64,000 nucleotides of DNA from Bowmanella pacifica (lineage in GTDB: Bacteria; Pseudomonadota; Gammaproteobacteria; Enterobacterales; Alteromonadaceae): contig NZ_BMLS01000005.1 of the NCBI RefSeq assembly GCF_014645355.1, forward strand, positions 62,001 to 126,000, given 5' to 3'. The number at the start of each line of letters is the position of its first letter. The stretch's first letter is position 1. Below the pieces are notes generated by a model. The model was not told the origin of the DNA. It ran no database searches and saw only the letters and a list, made by a program, of their open reading frames with translations. Below are positions 49,112 to 57,429 of the stretch, in pieces. Position numbers and translations under genes: made by a program.

Positions 49112-50728
49112 TCAACGTCCTTCCTTACGAACCTGGCCGAAACGGATTCCGCCAAAGGGGTTGATTTGCATACCGGTGATGCCTTCTCGGTACGCCTGGA
49201 AACGGTAGGCATGGGCGATGGGCAATAATGGCATTTGCTCTACCAAAAGTTCGTTTACTTGATGATAGTAGTGCATGCGGCTGTCTTCATCGGTGTAGCG
49301 CAGAGCGTCGTTAATCAACTCATCATATTTGGGCAGGCACCAGTTTGCCCTGTTGGTTCCTGAAGCGATGGCTGCACAGCTTAACAGCGGGCGATAAAAA
49401 TTATCCGGATCCCCATTGTCTGCAGACCAGCCAATCAAAACCGAATCGTGCATGCCTTGCTTTAGCAGGCGCCTGAAGGTGGCCCATTCGTAGCTCACAA
49501 TGTCGACCCGGATGTCTACTTTATCCAGATAACTTTGAATAAGTTCAGCCATTTTTGTGGCGTTGGGGTTGTAAGCGCGTTGCACCGGCATGGCCCAGAT
49601 ATTCATTCTAAAGCCCCGTTTCACCCCGGCTTCATCCAGCAACTGCCTGGCTAACGCTGGGTTATAGTGAACATCGCGCTGGTTCTCGTCGTAAGCCCAG
49701 GAAGTCGGGGGCAGCAATCCTTTTGACGCGACCGCACTGTCTGAATACACGGCGTCAAGTAGCGCTTGCCTATCTACCGCCATGGCCAGAGCGCGTCTTA
49801 CTTTGGGGTCATCAAACGGAGGACGGGCGGTATTAAACGCCCAGAAGCCTACATTCAGGCCGGGTTTTTCCTCCAGTACCAAATCCTGACGCTGGTCGAC
49901 GATGCGTAGCTCTGTCTGAGCCGGAAAGGCAATAACATCGCACTCGCCGGTGATAAGTTTTGCCAGTCGCATTGAACTGGTCGGGGTGATATCAAAAATC
50001 AATTGCTCCTGATACGCCTGGCCTTCCCAGTAATCGGCATGACGATGGTAGCGAATGTAGTTGTTCTTGCGGAATTGCTGAAATTTAAAGGGGCCGGTGC
50101 CTATTGGTTGACTGTCTAGCAGCTCAGGTGTGCCGGCTAACATCAGCTGTTCGGCATATTCAGCCGATAACATCACGGCAAAATCTGTTGCCAATGTAGC
50201 AAGGAATGAACTGTCTGGCCGATGTAGTTTGATTTCCACCCGGTAGCCGTTAAGTCGGTTAACTTCAGCGACAATGTCTTGCAATCCCAAGCTTTCAAAG
50301 TAAGGGTATACGCCCCCGGAAACCTTGTGGTAGGGATGGGAAGCAAGGCGCCAGCGATTGATGCTGAATAACACGTCATCGGCGTTAAATGCGCGGCTGG
50401 GCGTGAAATAGCCGGTTTGGTGGAATTGCACGTCTTTTCGTAGCTGAAATGTGTAAGTTAAACCATCTTCACTGACCAACCAGCTGTCTGCCAATGCCGG
50501 TATTACCTTGCTGGTTTCAGGATCAAAGTCGAGTAAGCCGTTATACAACTGATGAGCTGCCGCATCGGCTGTCGTGCCTGAGATATCAAGTTGGGGGTTG
50601 AAGGTGACCGGACTGCCCTCAGAGCAATAGATCAGTCCTTTTTGTTTAACTTCGGCGTCATCTAGGTCTTGGCAGCCTACGCTCACCATGCAAGACAACA
50701 TGAGGCCCAGGCAGGTTCTGTTTTTCAT
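49112..50728 (-). CDS. sapA: Sap ABC transporter substrate-binding protein SapA
   Basis: Periplasmic solute-binding protein (SBP family 5) of 538 residues, related to DppA/OppA. The N-terminus is a signal sequence ending in VSVGC, which could be a noncanonical lipobox (Ser at -3), so lipid anchoring is uncertain. Family pattern: NPQLDISGTTADAAAHQLYNGL and DVQFHQT...FNADDVLFSINR. The ATG overlaps the pspF stop (TGATG), which couples it to the regulator gene. Confidence 0.92.
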   Translation of the reverse strand: MKNRTCLGLMLSCMVSVGCQDLDDAEVKQKGLIYCSEGSPVTFNPQLDISGTTADAAAHQLYNGLLDFDPETSKVIPALADSWLVSEDGLTYTFQLRKDVQFHQTGYFTPSRAFNADDVLFSINRWRLASHPYHKVSGGVYPYFESLGLQDIVAEVNRLNGYRVEIKLHRPDSSFLATLATDFAVMLSAEYAEQLMLAGTPELLDSQPIGTGPFKFQQFRKNNYIRYHRHADYWEGQAYQEQLIFDITPTSSMRLAKLITGECDVIAFPAQTELRIVDQRQDLVLEEKPGLNVGFWAFNTARPPFDDPKVRRALAMAVDRQALLDAVYSDSAVASKGLLPPTSWAYDENQRDVHYNPALARQLLDEAGVKRGFRMNIWAMPVQRAYNPNATKMAELIQSYLDKVDIRVDIVSYEWATFRRLLKQGMHDSVLIGWSADNGDPDNFYRPLLSCAAIASGTNRANWCLPKYDELINDALRYTDEDSRMHYYHQVNELLVEQMPLLPIAHAYRFQAYREGITGMQINPFGGIRFGQVRKEGR

Positions 50729-51822
50729 CAATCCAGCTCTCTGGATGCGCCATCCAGCAGGTTGTATTTTTTAAGATAGCCACGCAATTGGTGGTATGTC
50801 AGACCAAGTTTATCAGCGGTCTTCTTTTGATTAAACTGGCTGCTGGCTAATGCTTGGCGGAGCAGGTCAATTTCAAAGTCTTGAGTGAGAGTTTTGAGAT
50901 CTACCGGAAAGTTGAATTGCATGCCAATACCGTTCGTAGAGGCGGCGGGCTCCACCGACAGCACTTCAGGCGTTGACGCTTCTTTCGGCTGAGAAGAGGG
51001 CTGTATTCTATCTTGGGTTTTGATTCTGCCTTGAGGACGGAATGGCGATTCGAAGGGATCCAGCACAATATGGTGAACCGGCAAGTGTGGGTTGTTGCAG
51101 CGATAGACAGCGCGTTCAACCACATTCTTCAACTCTCGGATATTACCCGGCCACTCATAGCTCAGCAGGGTACGCTTGGCTTTTTCGGTAAAACCGCTGA
51201 ACAGTTCCATCTCTAGCTCTCTGGCCATATTAATAGCGAAATGCTCGGCCAGCATCATTATATCTTCCGGACGCTCTCTTAAGGGCGGTAGCGTGATAAC
51301 GTCAAAGGCTAATCTATCAAGTAGATCCGCGCGAAACTCGCCTTGCTCGGCGAGACTGGGAAGATCTTCATTGGTGGCTGCTACCAGTCTGACATCTACC
51401 TTGACGGACTTTGAACCGCCAACCCGTTCAAATTCACCGTATTCGATAACACGCAGAAGTTTCTCTTGAATAAGTCCGGAGGTGTTGGCGAGCTCATCTA
51501 AAAACAAGGTGCCGTTATTGGCCGTTTCAAAGCGTCCTTCGCGTCGTTTGGCGGCACCGGTAAAGGCGCCGGCCTCATAGCCGAATAGTTCACTTTCCAA
51601 CAGGTTATCATTGAGTGCGGCACAATTGAGTTTCAGATAAGCCTGGTCCCAACGGCCGGACAGATAATGCAAACGTGCGGCAACCAGTTCTTTACCCGTT
51701 CCTCGCTCACCGATAATCAGCACGGGCTTATTAAGCGGGGCGATTTGTGATATCTGCTCCAGAACTTCCAAAAAGCTGTTGGATTGTCCCAACAGATTGT
51801 CTTGTTGGCGAAACCTGCTCAC
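50728..51822 (-). CDS. pspF: Phage shock protein operon transcriptional activator PspF
   Basis: Sigma-54 activator without an N-terminal regulatory domain; in E. coli it is held inactive by PspA. 364 residues: Walker A GERGTGKE (38-45), GAFTGA sigma-54 contact loop (85-90), Walker B TLFLDEL, a variable linker (about 255-310) and a Fis-type HTH at the C-terminus (KKTADKLGLTYHQLRGYL). GTG start after AAGGA. Divergent from pspA, but the gene continues without a gap into sapABCDF. Confidence 0.95.
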   Translation of the reverse strand: MSRFRQQDNLLGQSNSFLEVLEQISQIAPLNKPVLIIGERGTGKELVAARLHYLSGRWDQAYLKLNCAALNDNLLESELFGYEAGAFTGAAKRREGRFETANNGTLFLDELANTSGLIQEKLLRVIEYGEFERVGGSKSVKVDVRLVAATNEDLPSLAEQGEFRADLLDRLAFDVITLPPLRERPEDIMMLAEHFAINMARELEMELFSGFTEKAKRTLLSYEWPGNIRELKNVVERAVYRCNNPHLPVHHIVLDPFESPFRPQGRIKTQDRIQPSSQPKEASTPEVLSVEPAASTNGIGMQFNFPVDLKTLTQDFEIDLLRQALASSQFNQKKTADKLGLTYHQLRGYLKKYNLLDGASRELD

Positions 51823-51834
51823 TGTGTTCCTTAA

Positions 51835-51862
51835 AAAGTGGTGTAATCGACTAATTAGTGGT
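51835..51862 (+). promoter_or_regulatory. Putative PspF upstream activating site
   Basis: The segment GTGGTGTAATCGACTAATTAGTGG contains the palindrome ACTAATTAGT and looks like the E. coli pspA UAS by eye. It lies about 90-115 bases before the sigma-54 promoter, a suitable distance, and next to the pspF start, so it may also repress pspF. Confidence 0.4.
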
Positions 51863-51948
51863 TGATATCAATATTATGCTAGCCAACGGGAAAAGCCTAG
51901 AAAATAAATATTATATTTTAAATCAGTATGTTACTCGTCTTTGCTTGG

Positions 51949-51965
51949 TTGGCCTGTAATTTGTA
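51949..51965 (+). promoter_or_regulatory. Sigma-54 promoter of pspA
   Basis: TTGGCC at -24 and TTTGTA at -12: GG (51951-51952), 10 bases, GT (51963-51964). The -12 has GT where GC is standard. Position 65-80 bases before pspA and the divergent pspF support the assignment. Confidence 0.65.
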
Positions 51966-52031
51966 TAACCTCAATACAGGTTGGAGGTGTTGATTCATTT
52001 CCATTCAAATCATGACAAAGAGGTAAACATC

Positions 52032-52715
52032 ATGGGTATTTTCTCTCGTTTCACCGACATAGTGAACTCCAATATCAATGCGTTGTTGGATAAGGCCGAA
52101 GATCCGGAAAAAATGGTTAGGCTGATTATCCAGGAAATGGAAGATACGCTGGTAGAAGTGCGTTCTACCTCAGCTAAGACTATTGCTAACAAAAAAGAGA
52201 TCAGTTCTCAGATAAGCAAACTGGAGCATCAGGCGAATGATTGGCAAGCCAAAGCCGAACTGGCGCTGAGTAAAGAGCGTGACGATTTAGCCAGAGCTGC
52301 TCTGGTAGAAAAGAAGAAAGCGGCTGAGCACGCGCAGGCGTTGAGCAAAGAATTACAACTGGTTGAAGATCAGATTGCTAAACTTCAGAGTGAAACGGCG
52401 CAATTGCAGGAGAAGCTTGCTGATGCCAAAGCAAGGCAGAAAGCCATTATTCTGCGTCAGAAGACGGCCGAGTCCAGGCTTGAAGTAAAACGCACCCTGG
52501 ATAGCAGTAAAGTTGATGATGCCATGGGACGCTTTGAACGTTACGAGCGTAAGATTGACGATTTGGAAAGTCAGATCGAAGCGTATGACATGGGACAGAA
52601 AACCCTGGCAGACGAATTTGCTGCCCTGGAAGCCGGTGACAAGATCGATGATGAACTGGCTGAACTGAAGAAAAAAATGAATAAGAAAAACACCAAAGCG
52701 GCTAGCAAAGACTAA
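52032..52715 (+). CDS. pspA: Phage shock protein A
   Basis: ESCRT-III-related peripheral membrane protein that protects the inner membrane and inhibits PspF. 227 residues, almost all coiled-coil helices. The N-terminal amphipathic helix is MGIFSRFTDIVNSNINALLD. ATG 52032 follows AGAGG; the upstream in-frame start (51981) would add 17 residues and disrupt the conserved N-terminus. Confidence 0.97.
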   Translation: MGIFSRFTDIVNSNINALLDKAEDPEKMVRLIIQEMEDTLVEVRSTSAKTIANKKEISSQISKLEHQANDWQAKAELALSKERDDLARAALVEKKKAAEHAQALSKELQLVEDQIAKLQSETAQLQEKLADAKARQKAIILRQKTAESRLEVKRTLDSSKVDDAMGRFERYERKIDDLESQIEAYDMGQKTLADEFAALEAGDKIDDELAELKKKMNKKNTKAASKD

Positions 52716-52747
52716 GCCGTAACGCAGCCCAGGTTGAGGAGAATATT

Positions 52748-52984
52748 GTGGAAGATGTCATAGGTATTTTGGTGGCGCCCATCATCATATTCATGATTTT
52801 TGTGGCGCCCATTTGGTTAATTCTGCATTACCGCAGTAAGAAACAAGTGGCGCAGGGATTGTCCAAGGAAGAGTTTACCGCGCTCACTGAGTTGGCCGAT
52901 AAGGCAGAGAAAATGGCGGATCGCATTCAGACATTGGAAGCTATTTTGGATGCCGAGGCTCCGCAGTGGAGGAACAGAGCATGA
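52748..52984 (+). CDS. pspB: Phage shock protein B
   Basis: 78-residue inner-membrane protein with one N-terminal helix (IGILVAPIIIFMIFVAPIWLILHY) and a cytoplasmic coiled coil. It works with PspC to release PspF from PspA. GTG start with GAGGAGA upstream. The stop overlaps the pspC start (ATGA). Confidence 0.94.
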   Translation: MEDVIGILVAPIIIFMIFVAPIWLILHYRSKKQVAQGLSKEEFTALTELADKAEKMADRIQTLEAILDAEAPQWRNRA

Positions 52985-53400
52985 AAACCAAAGGTGAATT
53001 GTATCGTAATGCCCAAAAAGGCAAGGTAGCCGGTGTTTGTGCGGGAATAGCAGATTACTTTGGATGGGAAGCCTGGTTAATCCGTATCATTTTAGTATCC
53101 GCTGTGTTGTTGTCCGGCCCGTTTTTTATCATGGCGTATATTGCGGCCTGGTTCATTCTGGATAAAAAGCCCAGTGGTGGTGTGTCGATAAACTCGCAAG
53201 GGAAGGGATGGCATGCTGGTGAAGAGGATAACTCTCACGTGGAGGTTAAGTCCAAAGTGTGGCAAGCCGGAGAGCCACCACGTCAGGCGTTTCGTGATAT
53301 TAAAGGACGTTTTGACAGGCTTGAGATGCGTCTGCGCAAAATGGAAACTTATGTAACCTCTTCAGAGTTTCAACTGAACAGGGAAATCAGTCGCCTGTAA
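52981..53400 (+). CDS. pspC: Phage shock protein C
   Basis: 139-residue PspC-domain membrane protein: AGVCAGIADYFGWEAWLIRII followed by a hydrophobic helix (LLSGPFFIMAYIAAWFIL), then a cytoplasmic or periplasmic coiled-coil tail. ATG 52981 with GGAGG upstream; the 5-residue longer version from GTG 52966 is unlikely. Confidence 0.95.
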   Translation: MKTKGELYRNAQKGKVAGVCAGIADYFGWEAWLIRIILVSAVLLSGPFFIMAYIAAWFILDKKPSGGVSINSQGKGWHAGEEDNSHVEVKSKVWQAGEPPRQAFRDIKGRFDRLEMRLRKMETYVTSSEFQLNREISRL

Positions 53401-53431
53401 TCATTAAGCGGCGTTTGTATTCAGCGTGGAG

Positions 53432-53454
53432 GGGCGGGTAACCGCCCATTTTTT
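53432..53454 (+). terminator. Terminator after pspC
   Basis: GGGCGG, GTAA, CCGCCC, ATTTTTT. ycjX follows 19 bases later, so ycjXF expression needs readthrough or another promoter. Confidence 0.8.
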
Positions 53455-53473
53455 GTTTTACACAGGGTGAAAG

Positions 53474-54892
53474 ATGTCAGGCAGCGGTATGCAAAGTCTT
53501 TTTGGCCGAATTCAGACTAAGGCACATCAGACCGCCAGTCGGATGGCGGATCAGCACGTTAAGCTGGCGGTTACCGGACTGAGTGGAGCGGGAAAAACCG
53601 CTTTTATTACGTCCTTGGTAAACCAACTGCTGGAAGGTAATGGTACGGCTAATCTGCCGTTTTTTACCCTAACTAAAGAGCAGCGTCTGGTGGGTGTCAG
53701 GCGGGTGGCTCAGCCGGATGTGCGCTTGGCAAGGTTTGCTTATGAGCAGGGAATGGAGGCGTTAAATGCAGCCCAGCCCAGTTGGCCTGTGCCTACACGT
53801 GGCGTGAGTCAGATTCGTTTGCATGTGCGCTATAAACCCGGTCAAGGCGTGAGCCGTTATCTGTTTGACCAATCGACATTGATACTGGACATCCTCGACT
53901 ATCCGGGAGAATGGTTGTTGGATTTGCCCCTGCTGGGAATGGATTTTCCGCAATGGAGTGCTTTTTGTACCCAACAAATGGAAGAGGGGGGGCGCGAGGT
54001 ATTAAGTCAGCCTTTTCGTCAGGCGATGAAAAACCTAGATTGGCTGGGACAGGAGAATGAATTGCAACTCCAGCAATTGGCTGAGGTGTTTCGTCAGTAC
54101 CTGAGTGACTGTAAGAAGCATGGACTGGAGTTGGTTCAGCCTGGACGCTTTGTTTTGCCTGGTGAGCTGGAGGGGGCGCCAGTTTTGCAGTTTATTCCCT
54201 TTATAGGTGAACAAGCCCAGATGGACTGGCAGCATATTCCGTCAGGCAGCAATCTGGCCCTTGCCATGGAAAGATTCGAGCAATATCGGACTAAAGTCGT
54301 CAAACCCTTTTACAAGGCGTATTTTAGTGACTTTGACCGACAAATTGTGCTGGTTGATTGCTTATCAGCCCTAAATCGGGGCGAGCAGGCATTTGATGAA
54401 TTACAACGGGCAATCAACTGGATACTGAAAAGTTTTGATTACGGTAAAAATTCGCTATTGCGTCGAATGTTTTCACCACGTATCGATAAGTTAGTGTTTG
54501 CTGCCAGCAAAGCTGACCATATTACGCCGGATCAGCAAGATAATTTGATTCGCCTGCTGGAGTCTATGGTACACAACGCTCGCCAGGATATGCAGTATCG
54601 GGGCGTCAGAATTCAAACCACGGCACTGGCAGCAATACGGGCTTCAAATGTGGGGCAAACACAATACCAGGGGCAGCGCCTTAGTGTTCTGTCTGGACAT
54701 GATCTGAATGGACAGCCCATAACCTTATATCCTGGTGATGTGCCAGCCAGGCGTCCGGCACCGACCTTTTGGCAGTCTCAGGGGTTTGAGTTCCCGAATT
54801 TTGCGCCGCCTTTGCGAGACCCGTTAACGGCGTTGCCGCATATACGTATGGATCAGATGTTGGAGTTTCTACTGGGGGACAAATTGGCATGA
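53474..54892 (+). CDS. ycjX: YcjX family P-loop ATPase/GTPase (DUF463)
   Basis: 472 residues, Walker A GLSGAGKT (about 35-42) and a DYPGEWLLDLP switch-like segment. YcjX is a conserved member of the extended Psp stress response in E. coli; exact role unknown. ATG preceded by AGGGTGAAAG. It overlaps ycjF by 4 bases. Confidence 0.93.
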   Translation: MSGSGMQSLFGRIQTKAHQTASRMADQHVKLAVTGLSGAGKTAFITSLVNQLLEGNGTANLPFFTLTKEQRLVGVRRVAQPDVRLARFAYEQGMEALNAAQPSWPVPTRGVSQIRLHVRYKPGQGVSRYLFDQSTLILDILDYPGEWLLDLPLLGMDFPQWSAFCTQQMEEGGREVLSQPFRQAMKNLDWLGQENELQLQQLAEVFRQYLSDCKKHGLELVQPGRFVLPGELEGAPVLQFIPFIGEQAQMDWQHIPSGSNLALAMERFEQYRTKVVKPFYKAYFSDFDRQIVLVDCLSALNRGEQAFDELQRAINWILKSFDYGKNSLLRRMFSPRIDKLVFAASKADHITPDQQDNLIRLLESMVHNARQDMQYRGVRIQTTALAAIRASNVGQTQYQGQRLSVLSGHDLNGQPITLYPGDVPARRPAPTFWQSQGFEFPNFAPPLRDPLTALPHIRMDQMLEFLLGDKLA

Positions 54893-55947
54893 CGGACAGT
54901 ACGCCAGACATACAGCTAAAGCCGCGGATTTTATTGGACACTGAGGTGGCTGAGCAGCCGCCACAAGGGCTACGAAAAGCTGTACAGGTGCCTAGTGAAT
55001 CGGTGGTAAGCGAGTTCCCTTCGCTTGAAGAAGACTTTCAGGTGTCAACCTCAAGGCCACAAGGTCATAGCAAACCGGGTAAATGGTTTTGGTTGCTCTT
55101 GTTGGGGTTACTGCTGGGCACTGCGCAACTCGGCGTTACGTTATGGCAAGGCTGGCAGGCACTGGACTTTCTGTCTATGGCTTGGGCTGCGCTATTACTG
55201 ACTTTACTGATTGCGGCGTTATTGTCGGTGGGGCGAGAGTGGATGCGTTTTCGCCGCCTGGAGCACCGCGAGCATCTGCAGCAATTGGCCCTTGGATACA
55301 GTCAAAGCCCGGCAATCGGCGATGCTAAGGACTTTTGCCAGACATTACTGGCGCAAATGCCTAGGGGATCTGAAACGCATGGACAGCGCTGGCATGCATC
55401 GTTGGAACAACATTATACCGACCGTGAAGTCCTACAGTTATTCGAGCAGCAGGTCATGGCACCGGCTGACAAACGTGCATTAGATGAAATCAGTCGCGAG
55501 GCATCAGCCTCTGCGGCGCTAATTGCGGTAAGCCCCTTTGTGCTGTTGGATATGTTGTTGGTGTTATGGCGTAATCTACGCATGATCAACCGGATTTGTG
55601 ACTGTTATGGGGTAAAGACCGGCTATCTAACTAAGGTCATACTGCTAAAAAAGACCGTGCGTACTATGTTGTACGCAGGGGCTAGTGAATTGCTGGCTGA
55701 GGCTTCTGCGTGGGCTTTGGGTGGAAGTTTGACCGCTAAGTTGTCGACCCGTATGGCCCAGGGGCTAGGCGCTGGCGTGCTGACCACCAGGTTTGGGGTA
55801 CAGGCGCTAAAATTATGTCGCCCGATTCCGTTTATCGCCGAAAGCGAGCCCAAAATCAGCGTGATTGCCGCTGGGGTGTTAAAGCAACTTCGCGGATTAG
55901 AGCGGGGCCCCCAGGCAAGCGACAGCAAAGAGGGAAGGGAAGCTTGA
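54889..55947 (+). CDS. ycjF: YcjF family membrane protein (DUF697)
   Basis: 352 residues with a polar N-terminus, two adjacent membrane helices (about 65-110) and the C-terminal DUF697 domain with small-residue-rich helices (AGASELLAEASAWALGGSL). Usual partner of YcjX; ATGA overlap indicates co-translation. In E. coli ycjX-ycjF are followed by tyrR; here phhAB is inserted before tyrR. Confidence 0.93.
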   Translation: MTDSTPDIQLKPRILLDTEVAEQPPQGLRKAVQVPSESVVSEFPSLEEDFQVSTSRPQGHSKPGKWFWLLLLGLLLGTAQLGVTLWQGWQALDFLSMAWAALLLTLLIAALLSVGREWMRFRRLEHREHLQQLALGYSQSPAIGDAKDFCQTLLAQMPRGSETHGQRWHASLEQHYTDREVLQLFEQQVMAPADKRALDEISREASASAALIAVSPFVLLDMLLVLWRNLRMINRICDCYGVKTGYLTKVILLKKTVRTMLYAGASELLAEASAWALGGSLTAKLSTRMAQGLGAGVLTTRFGVQALKLCRPIPFIAESEPKISVIAAGVLKQLRGLERGPQASDSKEGREA

Positions 55948-55982
55948 GCTAACGGGGAGCTCGCCCTTCCAAGCCTTACTCT

Positions 55983-56000
55983 TGTAAAAATACTGTTACA
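55983..56000. promoter_or_regulatory. TyrR box upstream of phhA
   Basis: TGTAAA-AATACT-GTTACA, one mismatch from the TyrR consensus TGTAAA-N6-TTTACA. It lies 123 bases before phhA. Confidence 0.7.
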
Positions 56001-56055
56001 CTTGAAACTATTCGCTAACAGGTCACCCGCTTTTTCTTTGCCACTATTTGAGTAG

Positions 56056-56096
56056 ACTCACGTCCAACTGAGTAGCTCCGGTGCAGGTATCGGAGC
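56056..56096 (+). promoter_or_regulatory. Two hairpins in the phhA leader
   Basis: ACTCA (56056-56060) pairs with TGAGT (56069-56073). GCTCCG (56075-56080) pairs with CGGAGC (56091-56096), which hides the GGAG used by the upstream ORF. Confidence 0.4.
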
Positions 56097-56103
56097 AAGG
56101 TGA

Positions 56104-56130
56104 ATGACAAGCGATAAAATGTATGAGTAA
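56104..56130 (+). CDS. Possible 8-codon upstream ORF overlapping the phhA start
   Basis: Reads MTSDKMYE, with GGAG eight bases upstream. The phhA ATG (56123) falls inside it, in another frame, and the stop lies just beyond. phhA itself has no Shine-Dalgarno, so coupling is plausible. A Tyr codon is second to last. Translation is unproven. Confidence 0.35.
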   Translation: MTSDKMYE

Positions 56131-56926
56131 GAGTACCCAATATGTTTCCCGTCAGCCGGATGCGAATGGGGTGATTCACTGGAGCGACGAAGAAAATCTG
56201 GTTTGGCATGATTTAGTCGCGCGCCAGATGGAGATTATTCGCGGAAGAGCTTGCGATGAATTTATGCATGGTCTGGAATTACTGAATCTGCCTCAGGACA
56301 GAATCCCTCAGCTTGATGAAGTAAACCAGGTTCTAGCTAAAACAACGGGATGGCAGGTTGCGCAGGTGCCAGCCCTAATTAATTTTGATGAGTTTTTTAA
56401 ACTTCTGGCTAACAAACAGTTTCCGGTGGCCACGTTTATCCGCAGCAGGGAAGAGTTCGACTATCTGCAGGAGCCGGATATCTTTCATGAAATATTTGGT
56501 CATTGTCCGTTACTGACCAATAAGGCATTTGCCCACTTTACCCATACCTATGGGAAGCTGGGTTATGCCGCGAGTAAGCAAGACCGAGTTTACCTCGCTA
56601 GGTTGTACTGGTTTACCGTGGAGTTTGGCTTACTTAAACAAGCGAATGAACTGCGGATTTATGGTGGTGGGATCCTTTCTTCACCTGGGGAAACCCTGTA
56701 TGCGCTTGAGAGTGATAAGCCTGAGCGTCATGATATGGTGGCGTTAGAGGCTCTTCGCACCCCCTACCGCATTGATATCATGCAACCGGTTTATTACACC
56801 TTACAGGGGCTGGATGATCTTTTCGGGCTTGCCGAAATGGACATGATGGCGTTGGTGGAACAAGCTAAACAACTGGGGTTACATACGCCTAAGTTCCCAC
56901 CCAAACCGCAAAAAATTGCCAGCTAA
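56123..56926 (+). CDS. phhA: Phenylalanine 4-monooxygenase
   Basis: Iron- and tetrahydropterin-dependent hydroxylase converting phenylalanine to tyrosine. The 267 residues show the iron ligands His122 and His127 (FHEIFGHCPLL) and Glu167 (FTVEFGL), and the pterin-contact region. First gene of phhA-phhB-tyrR. A TyrR box, two hairpins and a short ORF precede it. Confidence 0.97.
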   Translation: MSKSTQYVSRQPDANGVIHWSDEENLVWHDLVARQMEIIRGRACDEFMHGLELLNLPQDRIPQLDEVNQVLAKTTGWQVAQVPALINFDEFFKLLANKQFPVATFIRSREEFDYLQEPDIFHEIFGHCPLLTNKAFAHFTHTYGKLGYAASKQDRVYLARLYWFTVEFGLLKQANELRIYGGGILSSPGETLYALESDKPERHDMVALEALRTPYRIDIMQPVYYTLQGLDDLFGLAEMDMMALVEQAKQLGLHTPKFPPKPQKIAS

Positions 56927-56950
56927 TGATGATTGGAGAATAACAGAACG

Positions 56951-57289
56951 ATGAGTGATTTGACCCAACAAAAATGTGAAGCCTGCCGGGCGGATGCGCC
57001 TCAAGTATCTGAGCAGGAGTTAGCCGAGTTGATGCGCGATATTCCTGATTGGGTACCTCAGGTCAGGGATGGTGTTATGCAATTGGAACGCGAGTTCAAG
57101 TTTAAGAACTTTAAGCTGGCGTGGGCTTTTTCCAACCAGGTAGCTGAGTTGGCCGAAGCCGAGTTCCATCACCCTTCTATCTTGCTCGAATGGGGCAAAG
57201 TGACCGTCACATGGTGGACCCACGCCATTAACGGACTGCATAAGAATGACTTTATTTGTGCGGCCAAAACCGACGCCTTGCTGAAGTGA
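56951..57289 (+). CDS. phhB: Pterin-4a-carbinolamine dehydratase
   Basis: Recycles the pterin cofactor of PhhA. 112 residues with the PCD motifs [26 protein letters not shown], and [22 protein letters not shown] 56951 chosen; a TTG at 56933 would add six residues. Directly downstream of phhA, as in Pseudomonas and Shewanella. Confidence 0.96.
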   Translation: MSDLTQQKCEACRADAPQVSEQELAELMRDIPDWVPQVRDGVMQLEREFKFKNFKLAWAFSNQVAELAEAEFHHPSILLEWGKVTVTWWTHAINGLHKNDFICAAKTDALLK

Positions 57290-57295
57290 GTTGCA

Positions 57296-57333
57296 CAGGC
57301 TTCGGTAGGTCGCCGAAGCCTGCTTATCCTTTT
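57296..57333 (+). terminator. Probable terminator after phhB
   Basis: CAGGCTTCGG (57296-57305), 7-base loop, CCGAAGCCTG (57313-57322), followed by CTTATCCTTTT. Strong stem but interrupted T-run. Confidence 0.6.
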
Positions 57334-57388
57334 CCCACCCATGCTTACTGGCTGGTGTACCAGATTTCTCTGTTCTCACCCTTTTGAA

Positions 57389-57406
57389 TGTCATAAAATG
57401 TTTACA
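57389..57406. promoter_or_regulatory. TyrR box upstream of tyrR
   Basis: TGTCAT-AAAATG-TTTACA: right half perfect, left half 4 of 6. It lies 24 bases before the tyrR start; suggests autorepression as in E. coli. Confidence 0.5.
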
Positions 57407-57429
57407 ACCTAGTCACATTGGATTTGTCT

